A DNA stretch of 64,000 nt from Pseudomonadota bacterium. GTDB lineage: Bacteria; Pseudomonadota; Alphaproteobacteria; Micropepsales; Micropepsaceae. Below the pieces are notes generated by a model. That model had not been told where the DNA came from. It did not search any database and saw only the letters and a list, made by a program, of their open reading frames with translations. The position numbers were made by a program, and so were the translations under genes. Shown here in pieces: positions 37,456 through 45,959 of this stretch (its first letter is position 1; every line of letters starts with the position of its first letter). The DNA lies in NCBI GenBank assembly GCA_018241025.1, contig JAFEEQ010000025.1:62001-126000 (forward strand), in the 5' to 3' direction.

Positions 37456-38610
37456 ATGAACAAAGACACTCCGATGAAGCCCGCGACTGTCGCGGCGCAG
37501 GCGCTGGGCTGGATCGACGAGGCGACCAAGGCGGTGGCGCCGCCGCTGCATCCGTCTTCGACCTTCATCCGCGATGCCGACAACGGCTACAGCTCGGGCC
37601 GCAATTATTCCCGTGCCGACAATCCGACCTACGACCAGGCCGAGGCCGTGCTTGCGAGTCTCGAAAATGCCGCCGATGCGGCGATCTTCGCCAGCGGCAT
37701 GGCGGCGGCGACGGTGGTGTTCCAGTCTCTGGAGCCGGGCGATCACGTCGTGATCTCGCGGGTGATGTACTGGTCGCTGCGCAACTGGCTGCTCACCTTC
37801 GCGGCCGATTGGGGCCTGAAGGTCGAGGTCGTCGATACCACCGATCTTTCGGCGCTGAAAGCGGCGATGCGCCTGGGCGAAACCGCGCTGGTCTGGATCG
37901 AGACGCCGGGCAACCCGACGCTCGCCGTCACCGATATCGCCGCGGCGGCGGAGATTGCGCATGGCGCCGGCGCGCGGCTCGCGGTGGATTCGACGGTGGC
38001 GACACCGGTCTTCACCCGCCCGCTCGATCTCGGCGCCGATATCGTGATGCATTCGGCCACCAAGTATCTCAACGGCCATTCCGATCTCGTCGCCGGCGCG
38101 CTGGCGACGAAGGCGGTCGATGCGCATTGGGAGAAGATCAAGAGACTGCGCATCCAGCTCGGGGGCGTGCTCGGCAGTTTCGAGGCCTGGCTTCTGCTGC
38201 GCGGCATGCGCACGCTGTTCCCGCGCGTGCGCGCGGCGGCGGCGAATGCGATGGCGGTGGCGCAGCATTTCCGCGGCCATCCGCTGGTGGAGGATGTGCT
38301 TTATCCCGGCCTGTCGAACTTCCCCGGCCACGACGTCGCGGCGAAGCAGATGCTGGGCGGCTTCGGTGGCCTGATGTCGATCCGGGTCAAGGGCGGCGAG
38401 CGTGGCGCCATCGCCACCGCGGCCAATGTGCAGATATGGAAGCGCGCGACCTCGCTCGGCGGCGTCGAGAGCCTGATCGAGCATCGCGCCTCGGTCGAAG
38501 GCCCCGACTCGCCCGCCCCACCGGACCTGCTGCGGATGTCGGTCGGCATCGAGGAGGCGAGCGACCTGATCGACGATTTCGAGCAGGCGCTGACGGCGGC
38601 GCAGAATTAG
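37456..38610 (+). CDS. Cys/Met metabolism PLP-dependent enzyme (cystathionine gamma-synthase/lyase family)
   Basis: This 384-residue fold-type I PLP enzyme has the PLP lysine in HSATKYLNGHSDLVAGAL, the tyrosine/arginine segment NYSRADNPTYDQAEAVLASLE, IFASGMAAATVVFQSL and the C-terminal RATSLGGVESLIEHRAS. It may be cystathionine gamma-synthase, gamma-lyase or a methionine gamma-lyase-like enzyme; sequence alone does not separate these. The ribosome site is weak before ATG 37456, and an ATG at 37474 is also possible. It stands between two intergenic inverted repeats, so it is probably transcribed alone. Confidence 0.88.
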   Translation: MNKDTPMKPATVAAQALGWIDEATKAVAPPLHPSSTFIRDADNGYSSGRNYSRADNPTYDQAEAVLASLENAADAAIFASGMAAATVVFQSLEPGDHVVISRVMYWSLRNWLLTFAADWGLKVEVVDTTDLSALKAAMRLGETALVWIETPGNPTLAVTDIAAAAEIAHGAGARLAVDSTVATPVFTRPLDLGADIVMHSATKYLNGHSDLVAGALATKAVDAHWEKIKRLRIQLGGVLGSFEAWLLLRGMRTLFPRVRAAAANAMAVAQHFRGHPLVEDVLYPGLSNFPGHDVAAKQMLGGFGGLMSIRVKGGERGAIATAANVQIWKRATSLGGVESLIEHRASVEGPDSPAPPDLLRMSVGIEEASDLIDDFEQALTAAQN

Positions 38611-38642
38611 GGAATCACCCCGTGCCTGGAACTCAACCCAAC

Positions 38643-38675
38643 CCGTCATGGGCGGCTCAAGCCCGCCCATGACGG
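38643..38675. terminator. Perfect hairpin after the PLP enzyme gene
   Basis: CCGTCATGGGCGG and CCGCCCATGACGG are perfect 13-bp arms around a 7-base loop, 32 bp after the stop and 31 bp from the convergent DUF2834 gene. The arms share CGTCATG(G) with family D, so this may be another dispersed repeat acting as a terminator. Confidence 0.65.
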
Positions 38676-38705
38676 AATCTCGTTTTCAGAACTGGATTGC
38701 AGACT

Positions 38706-39008
38706 CTAGGCTGCGCTGCGTCCGCGGAATTCGCGAACCAGCAGGTAGGTCATCGGTCCGAAGGACCCGGCGGCGAGCGTCAGCACGATGAACGGCCAGG
38801 CCGGCAGTCCGCTGCTGCGTGAATCGTGCGCCATCCAGATGCAGGACAGCACGCAGACGATCACCAGATCGACGAAGACCTGTGCCCCGCCATAGCTTTT
38901 GAAATGCGGCTCGAGGATTCCGAAAAAGCCGACATCCATCAATGCCAGCGCGGTCAGGACGCCAAAAGCGCCAATGACCACGATGAGGATAAGTGCGCGA
39001 CTGGACAT
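38706..39008 (-). CDS. DUF2834 membrane protein
   Basis: This 100-residue protein has three predicted TM helices (ALILIVVIGAFGVLTALALM, VFVDLVIVCVLSCIWM, WPFIVLTLAAGSFGPMTYLLV) and the conserved segment CIWMAHDSRSSGLPAW with GSFGPMTYLLVREF of DUF2834. The function of the family is unknown. The divergent XRE regulator starts 118 bp away, and a 19-bp palindrome lies between them, so the regulator may control this gene. Confidence 0.8.
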   Translation of the reverse strand: MSSRALILIVVIGAFGVLTALALMDVGFFGILEPHFKSYGGAQVFVDLVIVCVLSCIWMAHDSRSSGLPAWPFIVLTLAAGSFGPMTYLLVREFRGRSAA

Positions 39009-39062
39009 GCGGTGCTCCCGTCTTGATGACGGTGCACATTCTCCGGCGCCGTGAATGATCTC

Positions 39063-39081
39063 AATTACCTTGCAGGTTATT
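39063..39081. promoter_or_regulatory. Candidate operator of XRE regulator
   Basis: AATTACCTTGCAGGTTATT is a palindrome with 7 of 8 arm bases matching around TGC. It sits 45 bp upstream of the regulator start and 55 bp upstream of the divergent DUF2834 gene, a typical autoregulatory position. Confidence 0.5.
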
Positions 39082-39125
39082 GAAGCGGCGCAATTGGGCT
39101 ACCATCGTTGGAACAGGAGCGCCCG

Positions 39126-39938
39126 ATGTCCCTGGCACACGACCTATCGAACGGATTCCCCACCCTGCTGAAGCACTGGCGGCAGAAGCGGCGCCTGTCG
39201 CAGCTCGATCTCGCGCTGGCTTCGGGCGTGTCGCAGCGCCATGTCAGCTTTCTCGAATCCGGCCGCGCGCGGCCGAGCCGCACCATGATCCTGCAGCTCA
39301 GCGAAACGCTGGAGGTGCCGCTGCGCGACCGCAATGGCTGGCTCACCGCGGCCGGTTTCGCGCCCGTGTTCAAGGCGCGCCCGCTCGACGATCCCCAGAT
39401 GGGGCAGGTGATGAGCGCGGTTCGGATGATCCTGTCGGCGCATGCGCCGTTTCCGGCCCTGGCCGTCGACCGCGCCTGGAACGTCGTGCTCGCCAACCCG
39501 CCCTTCGAGATGCTCGCGGCGATGATGGGCGCCGATGTCTGGACCCGTATCGGCGGCGCGCAGCGCAACCTGATGCGGCTGTTCTTCCATCCCGATGGCC
39601 TCAAACCTTTCATCGCCAACTGGCGCGATATCGCACCGCTTCTGTGGCTTCGGGCGCAGCGTGAGGCCGAGACGGCCGGCGGCGCAGAGATGAAATCCGT
39701 CCTGGCCGAGCTCGGTCCGCTTCAGGATGCCGCGACGCTGTGGGGTGCGGAATCCGCGGCGCTCATGCCGGTGCTTCCGCTCGAGATCGCCAAGGACGGG
39801 ATGCGGGTGTCGCTGTTCACCGTGATCGCGACCTTCGGTACCGCACAGGACGTCACGGCGGACGAGTTGCGCATCGAAACCCTGTTCCCCGCCGATGCCG
39901 CGACGGAGCGCCTGTTCCGCGGCGCGGCGAACGGCTGA
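39126..39938 (+). CDS. XRE-family transcriptional regulator with MmyB-like ligand-binding domain
   Basis: This 270-residue regulator has an N-terminal helix-turn-helix (LSQLDLALASGVSQRHVSFLESGRA, residues about 25-50) followed by LQLSETLEVPLRDRNGWLTAAGFAPVF. The remainder matches the MmyB-like domain (ALAVDRAWNVVLANPPF, NLMRLFFHPDG, LRIETLFPADAATERLFR), thought to bind a fatty-acid-like ligand. It probably acts as a repressor or activator of itself and the divergent membrane gene. ATG 39126 follows an AGGAG site; the in-frame GAG-rich extension upstream is unlikely. Confidence 0.9.
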   Translation: MSLAHDLSNGFPTLLKHWRQKRRLSQLDLALASGVSQRHVSFLESGRARPSRTMILQLSETLEVPLRDRNGWLTAAGFAPVFKARPLDDPQMGQVMSAVRMILSAHAPFPALAVDRAWNVVLANPPFEMLAAMMGADVWTRIGGAQRNLMRLFFHPDGLKPFIANWRDIAPLLWLRAQREAETAGGAEMKSVLAELGPLQDAATLWGAESAALMPVLPLEIAKDGMRVSLFTVIATFGTAQDVTADELRIETLFPADAATERLFRGAANG

Positions 39939-39978
39939 GGCGTGCGGACTCAAGCGGGCAATTAGAACGAAGTCGCTG

Positions 39979-40380
39979 TCAGTCCAGTTCTTCGAATGCT
40001 CCTGCGACCCAGGCTCGGCCTCTCAAATATTCGAATGCAGCGGTCAGGCGGACGCCGCGCGCGCAAGCGAAAGTGACGTGGAATTCGGTTGATCCAGTCA
40101 AGCGGTATGAAGGCAAGTCTTCACGGCGCACGATCCTGTCGCGACGGATGCATGGAGCCACTTCCCCGATGCGGCTGGGCACCCAGTGAATTCTTGTGTC
40201 GCAAAATGCAAACGTATCGGTGTCAAGTGGTCGGAGATTGCTGTGTCGCGCACAGCGAATGAAGTCCGATAGACTTCTATCCACCACGGGAGGCCAGTCA
40301 CGGACTGGACGTGCGGTGACCGCCCAACCAGGCAGGGTAACGGCGAGGATCACGGCTGACGCTAAAAGACGTGGCGTCAT
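39979..40380 (-). CDS. Hypothetical secreted protein
   Basis: I do not recognise this 133-residue protein. It has a plausible signal peptide (MTPRLLASAVILAVTLPGWA) and five cysteines in the mature part (IRCARH, FCDTR, PCIRR, FACARG among them), which suggests a disulfide-stabilised periplasmic protein. It starts 2 bp after the DUF72 stop codon, so it is likely the last gene of the leftward TetR/nitronate monooxygenase/esterase/DUF72 group. Its base composition is less GC-rich than its neighbours, which may mean recent acquisition. Confidence 0.6.
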   Translation of the reverse strand: MTPRLLASAVILAVTLPGWAVTARPVRDWPPVVDRSLSDFIRCARHSNLRPLDTDTFAFCDTRIHWVPSRIGEVAPCIRRDRIVRREDLPSYRLTGSTEFHVTFACARGVRLTAAFEYLRGRAWVAGAFEELD

Positions 40381-40381
40381 C

Positions 40382-41167
40382 CTATTTCCTGATTGCCTTC
40401 AGGAACGCCATCGCCGCCGCCGGATTCCGCTCCTTCGCGCCCGCGATGAAGTACACGAACACGTCGCGCTTCTTCTTGGGCGCCGGCTTTCCGAATGCGG
40501 TCATGCCTTTCGGCAGCCCGCCCGCTTCCCACGCCTTCGCCGCTTCGGCCCATCGTTTGATCTCGGCAGCGGTGTACCCGGTCTCGACGCGCTCTTGCGT
40601 CTCCTGCAGGCGGCAATAGACGAAATCGGACGTCGCATCGGGGATCGCGGGATAGGTCTTCGAATGCGCGAACACCGTCGCGGCATTGTATTTGCGCGCC
40701 AGCGCGATGAACTCCGGCGTCTGGAAGCTCGCATGGCGCGGCTCGACAGCGTGGCGCAGCGGCACGCCCTCGATCGACTTCGGCAACAGGGCGAGGAAGC
40801 CCTCGAAATCCACCGCATCGAACTTTTTCGTCCCCATGAACTGCCACAGGATCGGACCGAGCTTCTGTTTGAGTTCGCTGACGCCGCTCTCCAGGAAGCG
40901 CGCAATGCTCGGTCCGGCTTCGCTCAGCACCTTGCGGTTCACGGCGAAACGATTGGCCTTCAGCGAAAAGACGAAATCGTCAGGCGTCTCTTCGAACCAC
41001 TTCTTGAACGTCGGCGGCTTGAAGGTGGAATAGAAGGTGCCGTTGACCTCGATGGTCGTAAGCGCGCGGCTGGCGTATTGCAGCTCCTTCGCCTTGGAGA
41101 CGTTCGCCGGATAGAAGGTCTTGCGCCACGGCTCGAAATTCCAGCCGCCAATGCCTGCCCGGATCAT
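40382..41167 (-). CDS. DUF72 domain protein
   Basis: This 261-residue protein matches DUF72 (YecE-like), a TIM-barrel family of unknown function. Marks are IRAGIGGWNFEPWRKTFYP near the start, LTTIEVNGTFYSTFKPPTFKKWFEETPDDFVFSLKANRF, LGPILWQFMGTKKF and DFVYCRLQETQERVETGYTAAEIKRW. There is no signal peptide. It lies 44 bp after the esterase gene and immediately before a small secreted-protein gene, so it may be co-transcribed. No catalytic residues can be assigned. Confidence 0.85.
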   Translation of the reverse strand: MIRAGIGGWNFEPWRKTFYPANVSKAKELQYASRALTTIEVNGTFYSTFKPPTFKKWFEETPDDFVFSLKANRFAVNRKVLSEAGPSIARFLESGVSELKQKLGPILWQFMGTKKFDAVDFEGFLALLPKSIEGVPLRHAVEPRHASFQTPEFIALARKYNAATVFAHSKTYPAIPDATSDFVYCRLQETQERVETGYTAAEIKRWAEAAKAWEAGGLPKGMTAFGKPAPKKKRDVFVYFIAGAKERNPAAAMAFLKAIRK

Positions 41168-41211
41168 TTGCGCGTCCTGTTGTTCGCGCAGCGATCATAG
41201 GCGCGCTGCGG

Positions 41212-42084
41212 CTAACCGGAAAGCGTCGCCCAGCTTTCGAAGCCCGGCGTGCGGCCGAACACGGTGCGCAGGCCGCGGGTGAACGATCCGGCATAGACCG
41301 AGTTGTGGGTCTCCTGCGGGAAGACCTCCATCGCCATGCGAAGCTTCGGATATTTGCGGCCGCGCAGTGTGGCGTCGAGCGTGTAGAGGTTCGAGACCAT
41401 CTGCGCCGGCGGATAGGCGGCCTCTTCGAGCGCGCCGATGGAGGTGAAGAGATTGACCGGCAGGTCCTTCGCCGTCTTCGCGAATTCGGCCTCGATGCCG
41501 AGGAGCGCGCGTTCGTCCCACCAGATCGAAGGGCTGAGCGCGACCACGCGTTGGAACGCGCCCGGCTTCGTGAACAATGCGAAGAGCGCGAACAACCCGC
41601 CAAGCGACATGCCGGACAGCGTCTGGTCCTTCACGTCGACCGGATACTTCGCCTCGATCAGCGGCTTCAGCTCGTCGGTGATGAAGGAGAGGAAGGCACC
41701 GGCGCCGCCGGGCATCACGCCGTCCGGGATCTCGCCCGGCATCTCGCGGCGAATGCGCTCGACATAGGCAGGGGCCTCGGTCGGGCAGAACTCGCGAAAG
41801 CGCAGGCCGCGGATCGTCCTGGCGTCGACGGTCGCGGGATAGCCGATGCCGACCAGCACGGCGCGCGGCAGCTCGCGCGCGAGATTCATCAGCATCACGG
41901 TCTGCGCGGCGATGCCGAAGCCATAGCTCGCATCGGTGACATAGATCACCGGCAGCGGCTCTTTCACTTCGCCCGGCGGGGCCAGCACGTCGATCTGGAA
42001 GGTCTGGTCGATCCGCGCCGCCGTGAGCAGGAAGCTCTCGGCGCCGCGGACGATGGTGGGACCGATCGGATCGAGGCTGGCCAT
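41212..42084 (-). CDS. Esterase of the IroE/PF00756 alpha/beta family
   Basis: This 290-residue alpha/beta hydrolase resembles the putative esterase family that includes IroE siderophore esterases and S-formylglutathione hydrolase. It has PVIYVTDASYGFGIAA, the nucleophile elbow LSGMSLGGLFALFAL, VALSPSIWWDERAL and the histidine in QETHNSVYAGSFTRGLR. No signal peptide is evident. It lies 7 bp after the nitronate monooxygenase gene and is divergently linked, through the TetR gene, to a TonB-dependent receptor. Hydrolysis of an imported siderophore or ester is a possible role, but that is inference. Confidence 0.82.
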   Translation of the reverse strand: MASLDPIGPTIVRGAESFLLTAARIDQTFQIDVLAPPGEVKEPLPVIYVTDASYGFGIAAQTVMLMNLARELPRAVLVGIGYPATVDARTIRGLRFREFCPTEAPAYVERIRREMPGEIPDGVMPGGAGAFLSFITDELKPLIEAKYPVDVKDQTLSGMSLGGLFALFALFTKPGAFQRVVALSPSIWWDERALLGIEAEFAKTAKDLPVNLFTSIGALEEAAYPPAQMVSNLYTLDATLRGRKYPKLRMAMEVFPQETHNSVYAGSFTRGLRTVFGRTPGFESWATLSG

Positions 42085-42091
42085 GCCGGTA

Positions 42092-43078
42092 CTACTCCGC
42101 AGCGACTTTCAGCGGCGCGCCCATGATGCGTGCCTTCGCATCATTGTATTCGCGCGTCAGCCGCGCCACCAGTTCGCCGGCGGTCGGCACATGCTTGACC
42201 GCGCCGATGCCCTGGCCGCAGCCCCAGATATCCTTCCAAGCCTTGGCCTTGGTGTTGCCGCCCGAGCCGAAATTCATCTTGGACGGATCGCTGACCGGCA
42301 GATTGTCGGGATCGAGCCCGGCGCGCACCACGCTCGGGCGCAGATAGTTGCCGTGCACGCCGGTGAAGAGGTTCGTGTAAACGATGTCGTCGCCGGCCGA
42401 CTCGGTGATCATCTGCTTGTAGCCGGCATCGGCGTTGGCTTCCTCAGTCGCGATGAAGGCCGAGCCGATATAGCCGAAGTCGGCGCCCATCGCCTGCGCC
42501 GCGAGCACCGCGCCGCCGGTCGCGATCGCGCCGGAAAGCGCGAGCGGTCCGTCGAACCATTCACGGATCTCCGAGACGAGCGCGAAGGGCGAGAGCACGC
42601 CGGCATGGCCGCCGGCACCCGCCGCGACCGCGATGATGCCGTCGGCACCCTTCTCCACCGCCTTGTGGGCGAACTTGTTGTTGATGATGTCGTGCATCAC
42701 CACGCCGCCATAGGAGTGCACCGCCTGGTTCACATCCTCACGCGCGCCGAGCGAGGTGATGACCACAGGCGCCTTGTACTTCACGCAAAGCGCAAGGTCC
42801 TGTTCCAGCCGGTCGTTCGACTTGTGCACGATCTGGTTCACGGCGAAGGGCGCGCTCGGGCTTTCCGGATGGGCGCGATCCCACGCCGCGAGTTCTTCGG
42901 TGATGCGCGCCAGCCATTCGTCGAGCATCGAGATCGGGCGGGCATTGAGCGAGGGGAACGATCCGATGATGCCGGCCTTGCACTGCGCCAGCACGAGTTC
43001 GGGGCCGGAAATGATGAACAGCGGCGATCCGATGACCGGGACCGACAGCTTTTTGGTGAGTGCACCCGTGAGGGCCAT
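42092..43078 (-). CDS. Nitronate monooxygenase (2-nitropropane dioxygenase family)
   Basis: This 328-residue FMN-dependent TIM-barrel enzyme has LSVPVIGSPLFIISGPELVLAQCKAGIIGSFP at the start, the catalytic histidine in AAGAGGHAGVLSPFA, phosphate-binding GAIATGGAVLAAQAMGADFGYIGSAF, and the C-terminal KDIWGCGQGIGAV. The family oxidises alkyl nitronates such as propionate-3-nitronate to carbonyl compounds and nitrite. ATG 43078 follows AGGAGA. It is the second gene after tetR (14-bp gap), so the TetR protein probably controls it. Confidence 0.87.
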   Translation of the reverse strand: MALTGALTKKLSVPVIGSPLFIISGPELVLAQCKAGIIGSFPSLNARPISMLDEWLARITEELAAWDRAHPESPSAPFAVNQIVHKSNDRLEQDLALCVKYKAPVVITSLGAREDVNQAVHSYGGVVMHDIINNKFAHKAVEKGADGIIAVAAGAGGHAGVLSPFALVSEIREWFDGPLALSGAIATGGAVLAAQAMGADFGYIGSAFIATEEANADAGYKQMITESAGDDIVYTNLFTGVHGNYLRPSVVRAGLDPDNLPVSDPSKMNFGSGGNTKAKAWKDIWGCGQGIGAVKHVPTAGELVARLTREYNDAKARIMGAPLKVAAE

Positions 43079-43092
43079 GACGTTTCTCCTGG

Positions 43093-43731
43093 TTATGCGG
43101 TTGCAGATTTCGGAAAAGTGTTGCGGCGCGCCGGCGCAGTGCGCGCGCCGCGGAAGGTGAGCCGCATGGTCTCGAAATAGAGATCTTCGACGTTCATGCC
43201 GGCGGGCAGGCGCCCGGCAAGATGCAGCACGATCACGCCATGGCTCGCGGCCCAGAGTGCGTTGCCGATCACGGCGGGATCGCCCTGCACGATGCCGGCG
43301 GCGACGAGGTCCTTCACATGCCGGGTCACGGTCTCGCCGGCGCGCCTGCCGGCGCGGCGCAGCTCGGGATGGCGGGCTTCGTCCGGCGGCGAGAGATCGA
43401 ACATCAGGCGATAGGCGTTGGGATTCTTCAGCGCGAAATCGAGATAGGCACGGCCGACGGCGCGGGCGCGGGCAAACGCATCGCCGCCGCTGGCGAAAGC
43501 GGCTTCGAGCTGGTCGGAAAAGCGGTCGAAGGCATCGGCGCGGACATAGGCCAAAATCTCGTCGCGGTCGGCGAAATAGCGGTAGAGCCCCATCGGCGAG
43601 CGGCCAAGCTTCGAGGCGATGTCGCGGATGGTGATCGCGCCTTCACCCTTGGCGGCATAAAGCGCCGCTGCCGCCGCGCCGATCCGGGCGCGGGTCGCTT
43701 CAAGGTCCTGGCTGGAGAGCTCTTTCGGCAT
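43093..43731 (-). CDS. TetR-family transcriptional regulator
   Basis: This 212-residue regulator has an N-terminal TetR helix-turn-helix (AITIRDIASKLGRSPMGLYRYFADRDEILAYV) and a C-terminal ligand domain of the WHG type. A longer start at 43776 (MATFRTVYSYDV) would translate through two perfect palindromes at 43738-43768, so ATG 43731 (MPKELSSQ) is preferred and the palindromes are taken as its operator. It heads a leftward operon with nitronate monooxygenase and an esterase and is divergent from the TonB receptor 121 bp away. It probably represses one or both. Confidence 0.85.
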   Translation of the reverse strand: MPKELSSQDLEATRARIGAAAAALYAAKGEGAITIRDIASKLGRSPMGLYRYFADRDEILAYVRADAFDRFSDQLEAAFASGGDAFARARAVGRAYLDFALKNPNAYRLMFDLSPPDEARHPELRRAGRRAGETVTRHVKDLVAAGIVQGDPAVIGNALWAASHGVIVLHLAGRLPAGMNVEDLYFETMRLTFRGARTAPARRNTFPKSATA

Positions 43732-43737
43732 GAGGTC

Positions 43738-43768
43738 TCGTACGTCGTACGAGTACACTGTACGAAAC
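43738..43768. promoter_or_regulatory. Candidate TetR operator pair
   Basis: TCGTACGTCGTACGA (43738-43752) is a perfect 7-bp inverted repeat around one base, and GTACACTGTAC (43753-43763) a perfect 5-bp repeat adjoining it. They lie 7 bp upstream of the preferred tetR start, in the space shared with the TonB receptor. Autoregulation is likely. Confidence 0.6.
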
Positions 43769-43852
43769 GTCGCCATGTGTCCAGCCCTTTCTTGAAACGG
43801 GCCCGATATCCTTCTCGGCAGCGCGAAATTTGCCGCGTAAGGTCCCTCCGGG

Positions 43853-45901
43853 ATGACATCGCTTCGGACATCGCTTTTCGCCTGTGCGGCACTGGCCGTT
43901 CTCGCCCCCGCCGCCGCTGCCGCCCCGATCGAAACCGTCGTGGTCACCGCGTCGCCACCCGATCCGGTCGGCAACAAGGCCTTCTCGGTCGCCACGCTCG
44001 ATGCCACCGATATCCACGACGCGACCGAGCTCGACGCGGCGCTGAAGCAGGTGCCGGGCCTGTCGCTGTTCCGCCGCGACGGTTCGCTCAGCGCCAATCC
44101 GACGACGCAGGGCGTGTCGCTGCGCTCGATCGCCCCCTCCGGCGCGGGCCGGACACTGGTGACGCTCGACGGCGTGCCGCAGAACGATCCGTTCGGTGGC
44201 TGGGTGATCTGGTCGTCGCTGCCGCCCGAGGACATCGAGGGTGCCGAAATCGTGCGCGGCGCCGGTGCGGGCCCCTATGGCGCGGGCGCGCTGACCGGAA
44301 CCATCGCGCTCAGCGAAGCACACCGCGCCTCCGCCGACGCCTCGCTGGCCGAGCGCAACGGGCGGCGTATTGCGGCGGCGGGCGGAACGACGCTCGGTCC
44401 AGTATCGCTGTTCGCGAGCGCATCGGACGAGGACAGCGACGGCTGGATCCCCGTCTCGCCGACACAGCGCGGCGCGGCCGATACGCCGGTCACCTATCAT
44501 GCGCGCAACGCGTCGCTCCGGGTCGAAGCGGAGCCATGGACCGCCACGCTGCTCTCGCTGCGGCTGGGTGCCTATGGCGAGAACCGCGACTCCGGGCTCG
44601 ACAAGGCGGCATCCTCGGCTGATGGCGTGACCGCGAGCCTCACGCTCGCGCATCCGCAAAGCGAAGGCGCGTTGGGCTATCGCGTGCAAGCATGGCTGCG
44701 CAACACGGGCTTCTCCAATACCTCCGCCTCCATCGCGGCCGGACGCGTCTCGACCACGCTGACCAACGATCAATATGCGACGCCGGCGCTCGGCTTCGGC
44801 TTCAACGCCGCGCTGCGCGGAAGCCTGTCGTATTTTTCCTGGGAGATCGGCGGCGATGCACGCTTCACCCAAGGCGAGTCGAAAGAGCATGCCTCCTTCG
44901 TCGCCGGCGTTCCCACGATCGGCCGGGTCAGCGGCGGACGGACGGTGGTCGGCGGTCTCTATGCGGAAGGCGCACTGCATCTCGACGATCTGCTGATCAC
45001 CGCCGGCATCCGCGCCGATCATTGGGCCTCGACCGGCGGACATCTGATCCAGACCACCTTGGCGACGAACACCGTCACCGTGAACCAGATCACGCCGGGC
45101 AAGGGCGGCGAGGTCCCGACGGCGCGTCTCGGCGTGCGGCAGGAGCTGGGCGGTGGACTCTATCTACGCAGTGCCGCCTATGGCGGCTTCCGGGCGCCTT
45201 CGCTGAACGAGCTCTACCGCCCATTCCGGCTCGGCAACAACATCACAGAGGCCAATCCCGGCCTGACGCCCGAGAAACTCTACGGCGCGGAATTCGGCTT
45301 CGGCGGTGAAGGCGAACGCTTCAGTTGGGACGGAACGATCTTCTACAACCAGCTCCACGGCGCGATCACCAATGTCACGGTCGCGCATGGTCCGGTGGCC
45401 GTGCCGGGTGTCGGAACCGTGCCGGCGAGCGGCCTGCTCATCCAGCGGCAGAACGCGGGCAATATCGCCGCTTATGGCATCGAGGCCGATGGCCGTTGGC
45501 GGATGACCGATACGCTCAGCACCAACCTCGCCTTCGACTATGTCGATGCCCATGTCGAGGGCGGCGCGGCGGCGCCGCAGCTCACGGGCAAGCGCCCAAG
45601 CCAGGCGCCGCGCCTGACGCTGACCGCCGGCGCGAGGTGGAACCCGCTCGACCGGCTCACCCTGTCGGCCGACCTGCGCTACGAGAGCGCCCGCTTCGCC
45701 GACGACCAGAACACGCTGCGTCTCGCGCCGGCGCTGACCGTCGATGGACGAATCTCCTGGCGCCTGTGGAATGGGCTGAGCGCCTATCTCGCAGGCGACA
45801 ATCTCTTCAACGCGCAGGTCGCGACCACGGAGAGCGCCGATTTTGTAACAAACTACGCGAGCCCGCGCGTTCTGCGCATTGGCGTTTCCTGGACGGAATG
45901 A
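43853..45901 (+). CDS. TonB-dependent outer-membrane receptor
   Basis: This 682-residue protein has a signal peptide (MTSLRTSLFACAALAVLAPAAAAA), a TonB box (ETVVVTASP), a plug domain (LDAALKQVPGLSLFRRDGS, NPTTQGVSLRSIAPSGAGRTLVTLDGVP, PPEDIEGAEIVRGAGAGPYG) and a beta barrel ending with aromatic or polar strands (VLRIGVSWTE). Motifs such as GGFRAPSLNELYRPF match vitamin B12- or siderophore-type receptors. It imports a ligand with energy from TonB-ExbBD, encoded elsewhere. The divergent tetR and its operator suggest control. The ribosome site before ATG 43853 is weak. Confidence 0.92.
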   Translation: MTSLRTSLFACAALAVLAPAAAAAPIETVVVTASPPDPVGNKAFSVATLDATDIHDATELDAALKQVPGLSLFRRDGSLSANPTTQGVSLRSIAPSGAGRTLVTLDGVPQNDPFGGWVIWSSLPPEDIEGAEIVRGAGAGPYGAGALTGTIALSEAHRASADASLAERNGRRIAAAGGTTLGPVSLFASASDEDSDGWIPVSPTQRGAADTPVTYHARNASLRVEAEPWTATLLSLRLGAYGENRDSGLDKAASSADGVTASLTLAHPQSEGALGYRVQAWLRNTGFSNTSASIAAGRVSTTLTNDQYATPALGFGFNAALRGSLSYFSWEIGGDARFTQGESKEHASFVAGVPTIGRVSGGRTVVGGLYAEGALHLDDLLITAGIRADHWASTGGHLIQTTLATNTVTVNQITPGKGGEVPTARLGVRQELGGGLYLRSAAYGGFRAPSLNELYRPFRLGNNITEANPGLTPEKLYGAEFGFGGEGERFSWDGTIFYNQLHGAITNVTVAHGPVAVPGVGTVPASGLLIQRQNAGNIAAYGIEADGRWRMTDTLSTNLAFDYVDAHVEGGAAAPQLTGKRPSQAPRLTLTAGARWNPLDRLTLSADLRYESARFADDQNTLRLAPALTVDGRISWRLWNGLSAYLAGDNLFNAQVATTESADFVTNYASPRVLRIGVSWTE

Positions 45902-45959
45902 CGCGCGCGAAGCGGGCGGACGCGGGCTATAGTGCGCCCGTCTCCCGCGCGAGTGTCCC

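Noticed and set aside
27828..38675. CRISPR array as an explanation for the recurring repeats
   Set aside because: The repeats are inverted pairs kilobases apart, not regularly spaced direct repeats, and no cas genes are present.
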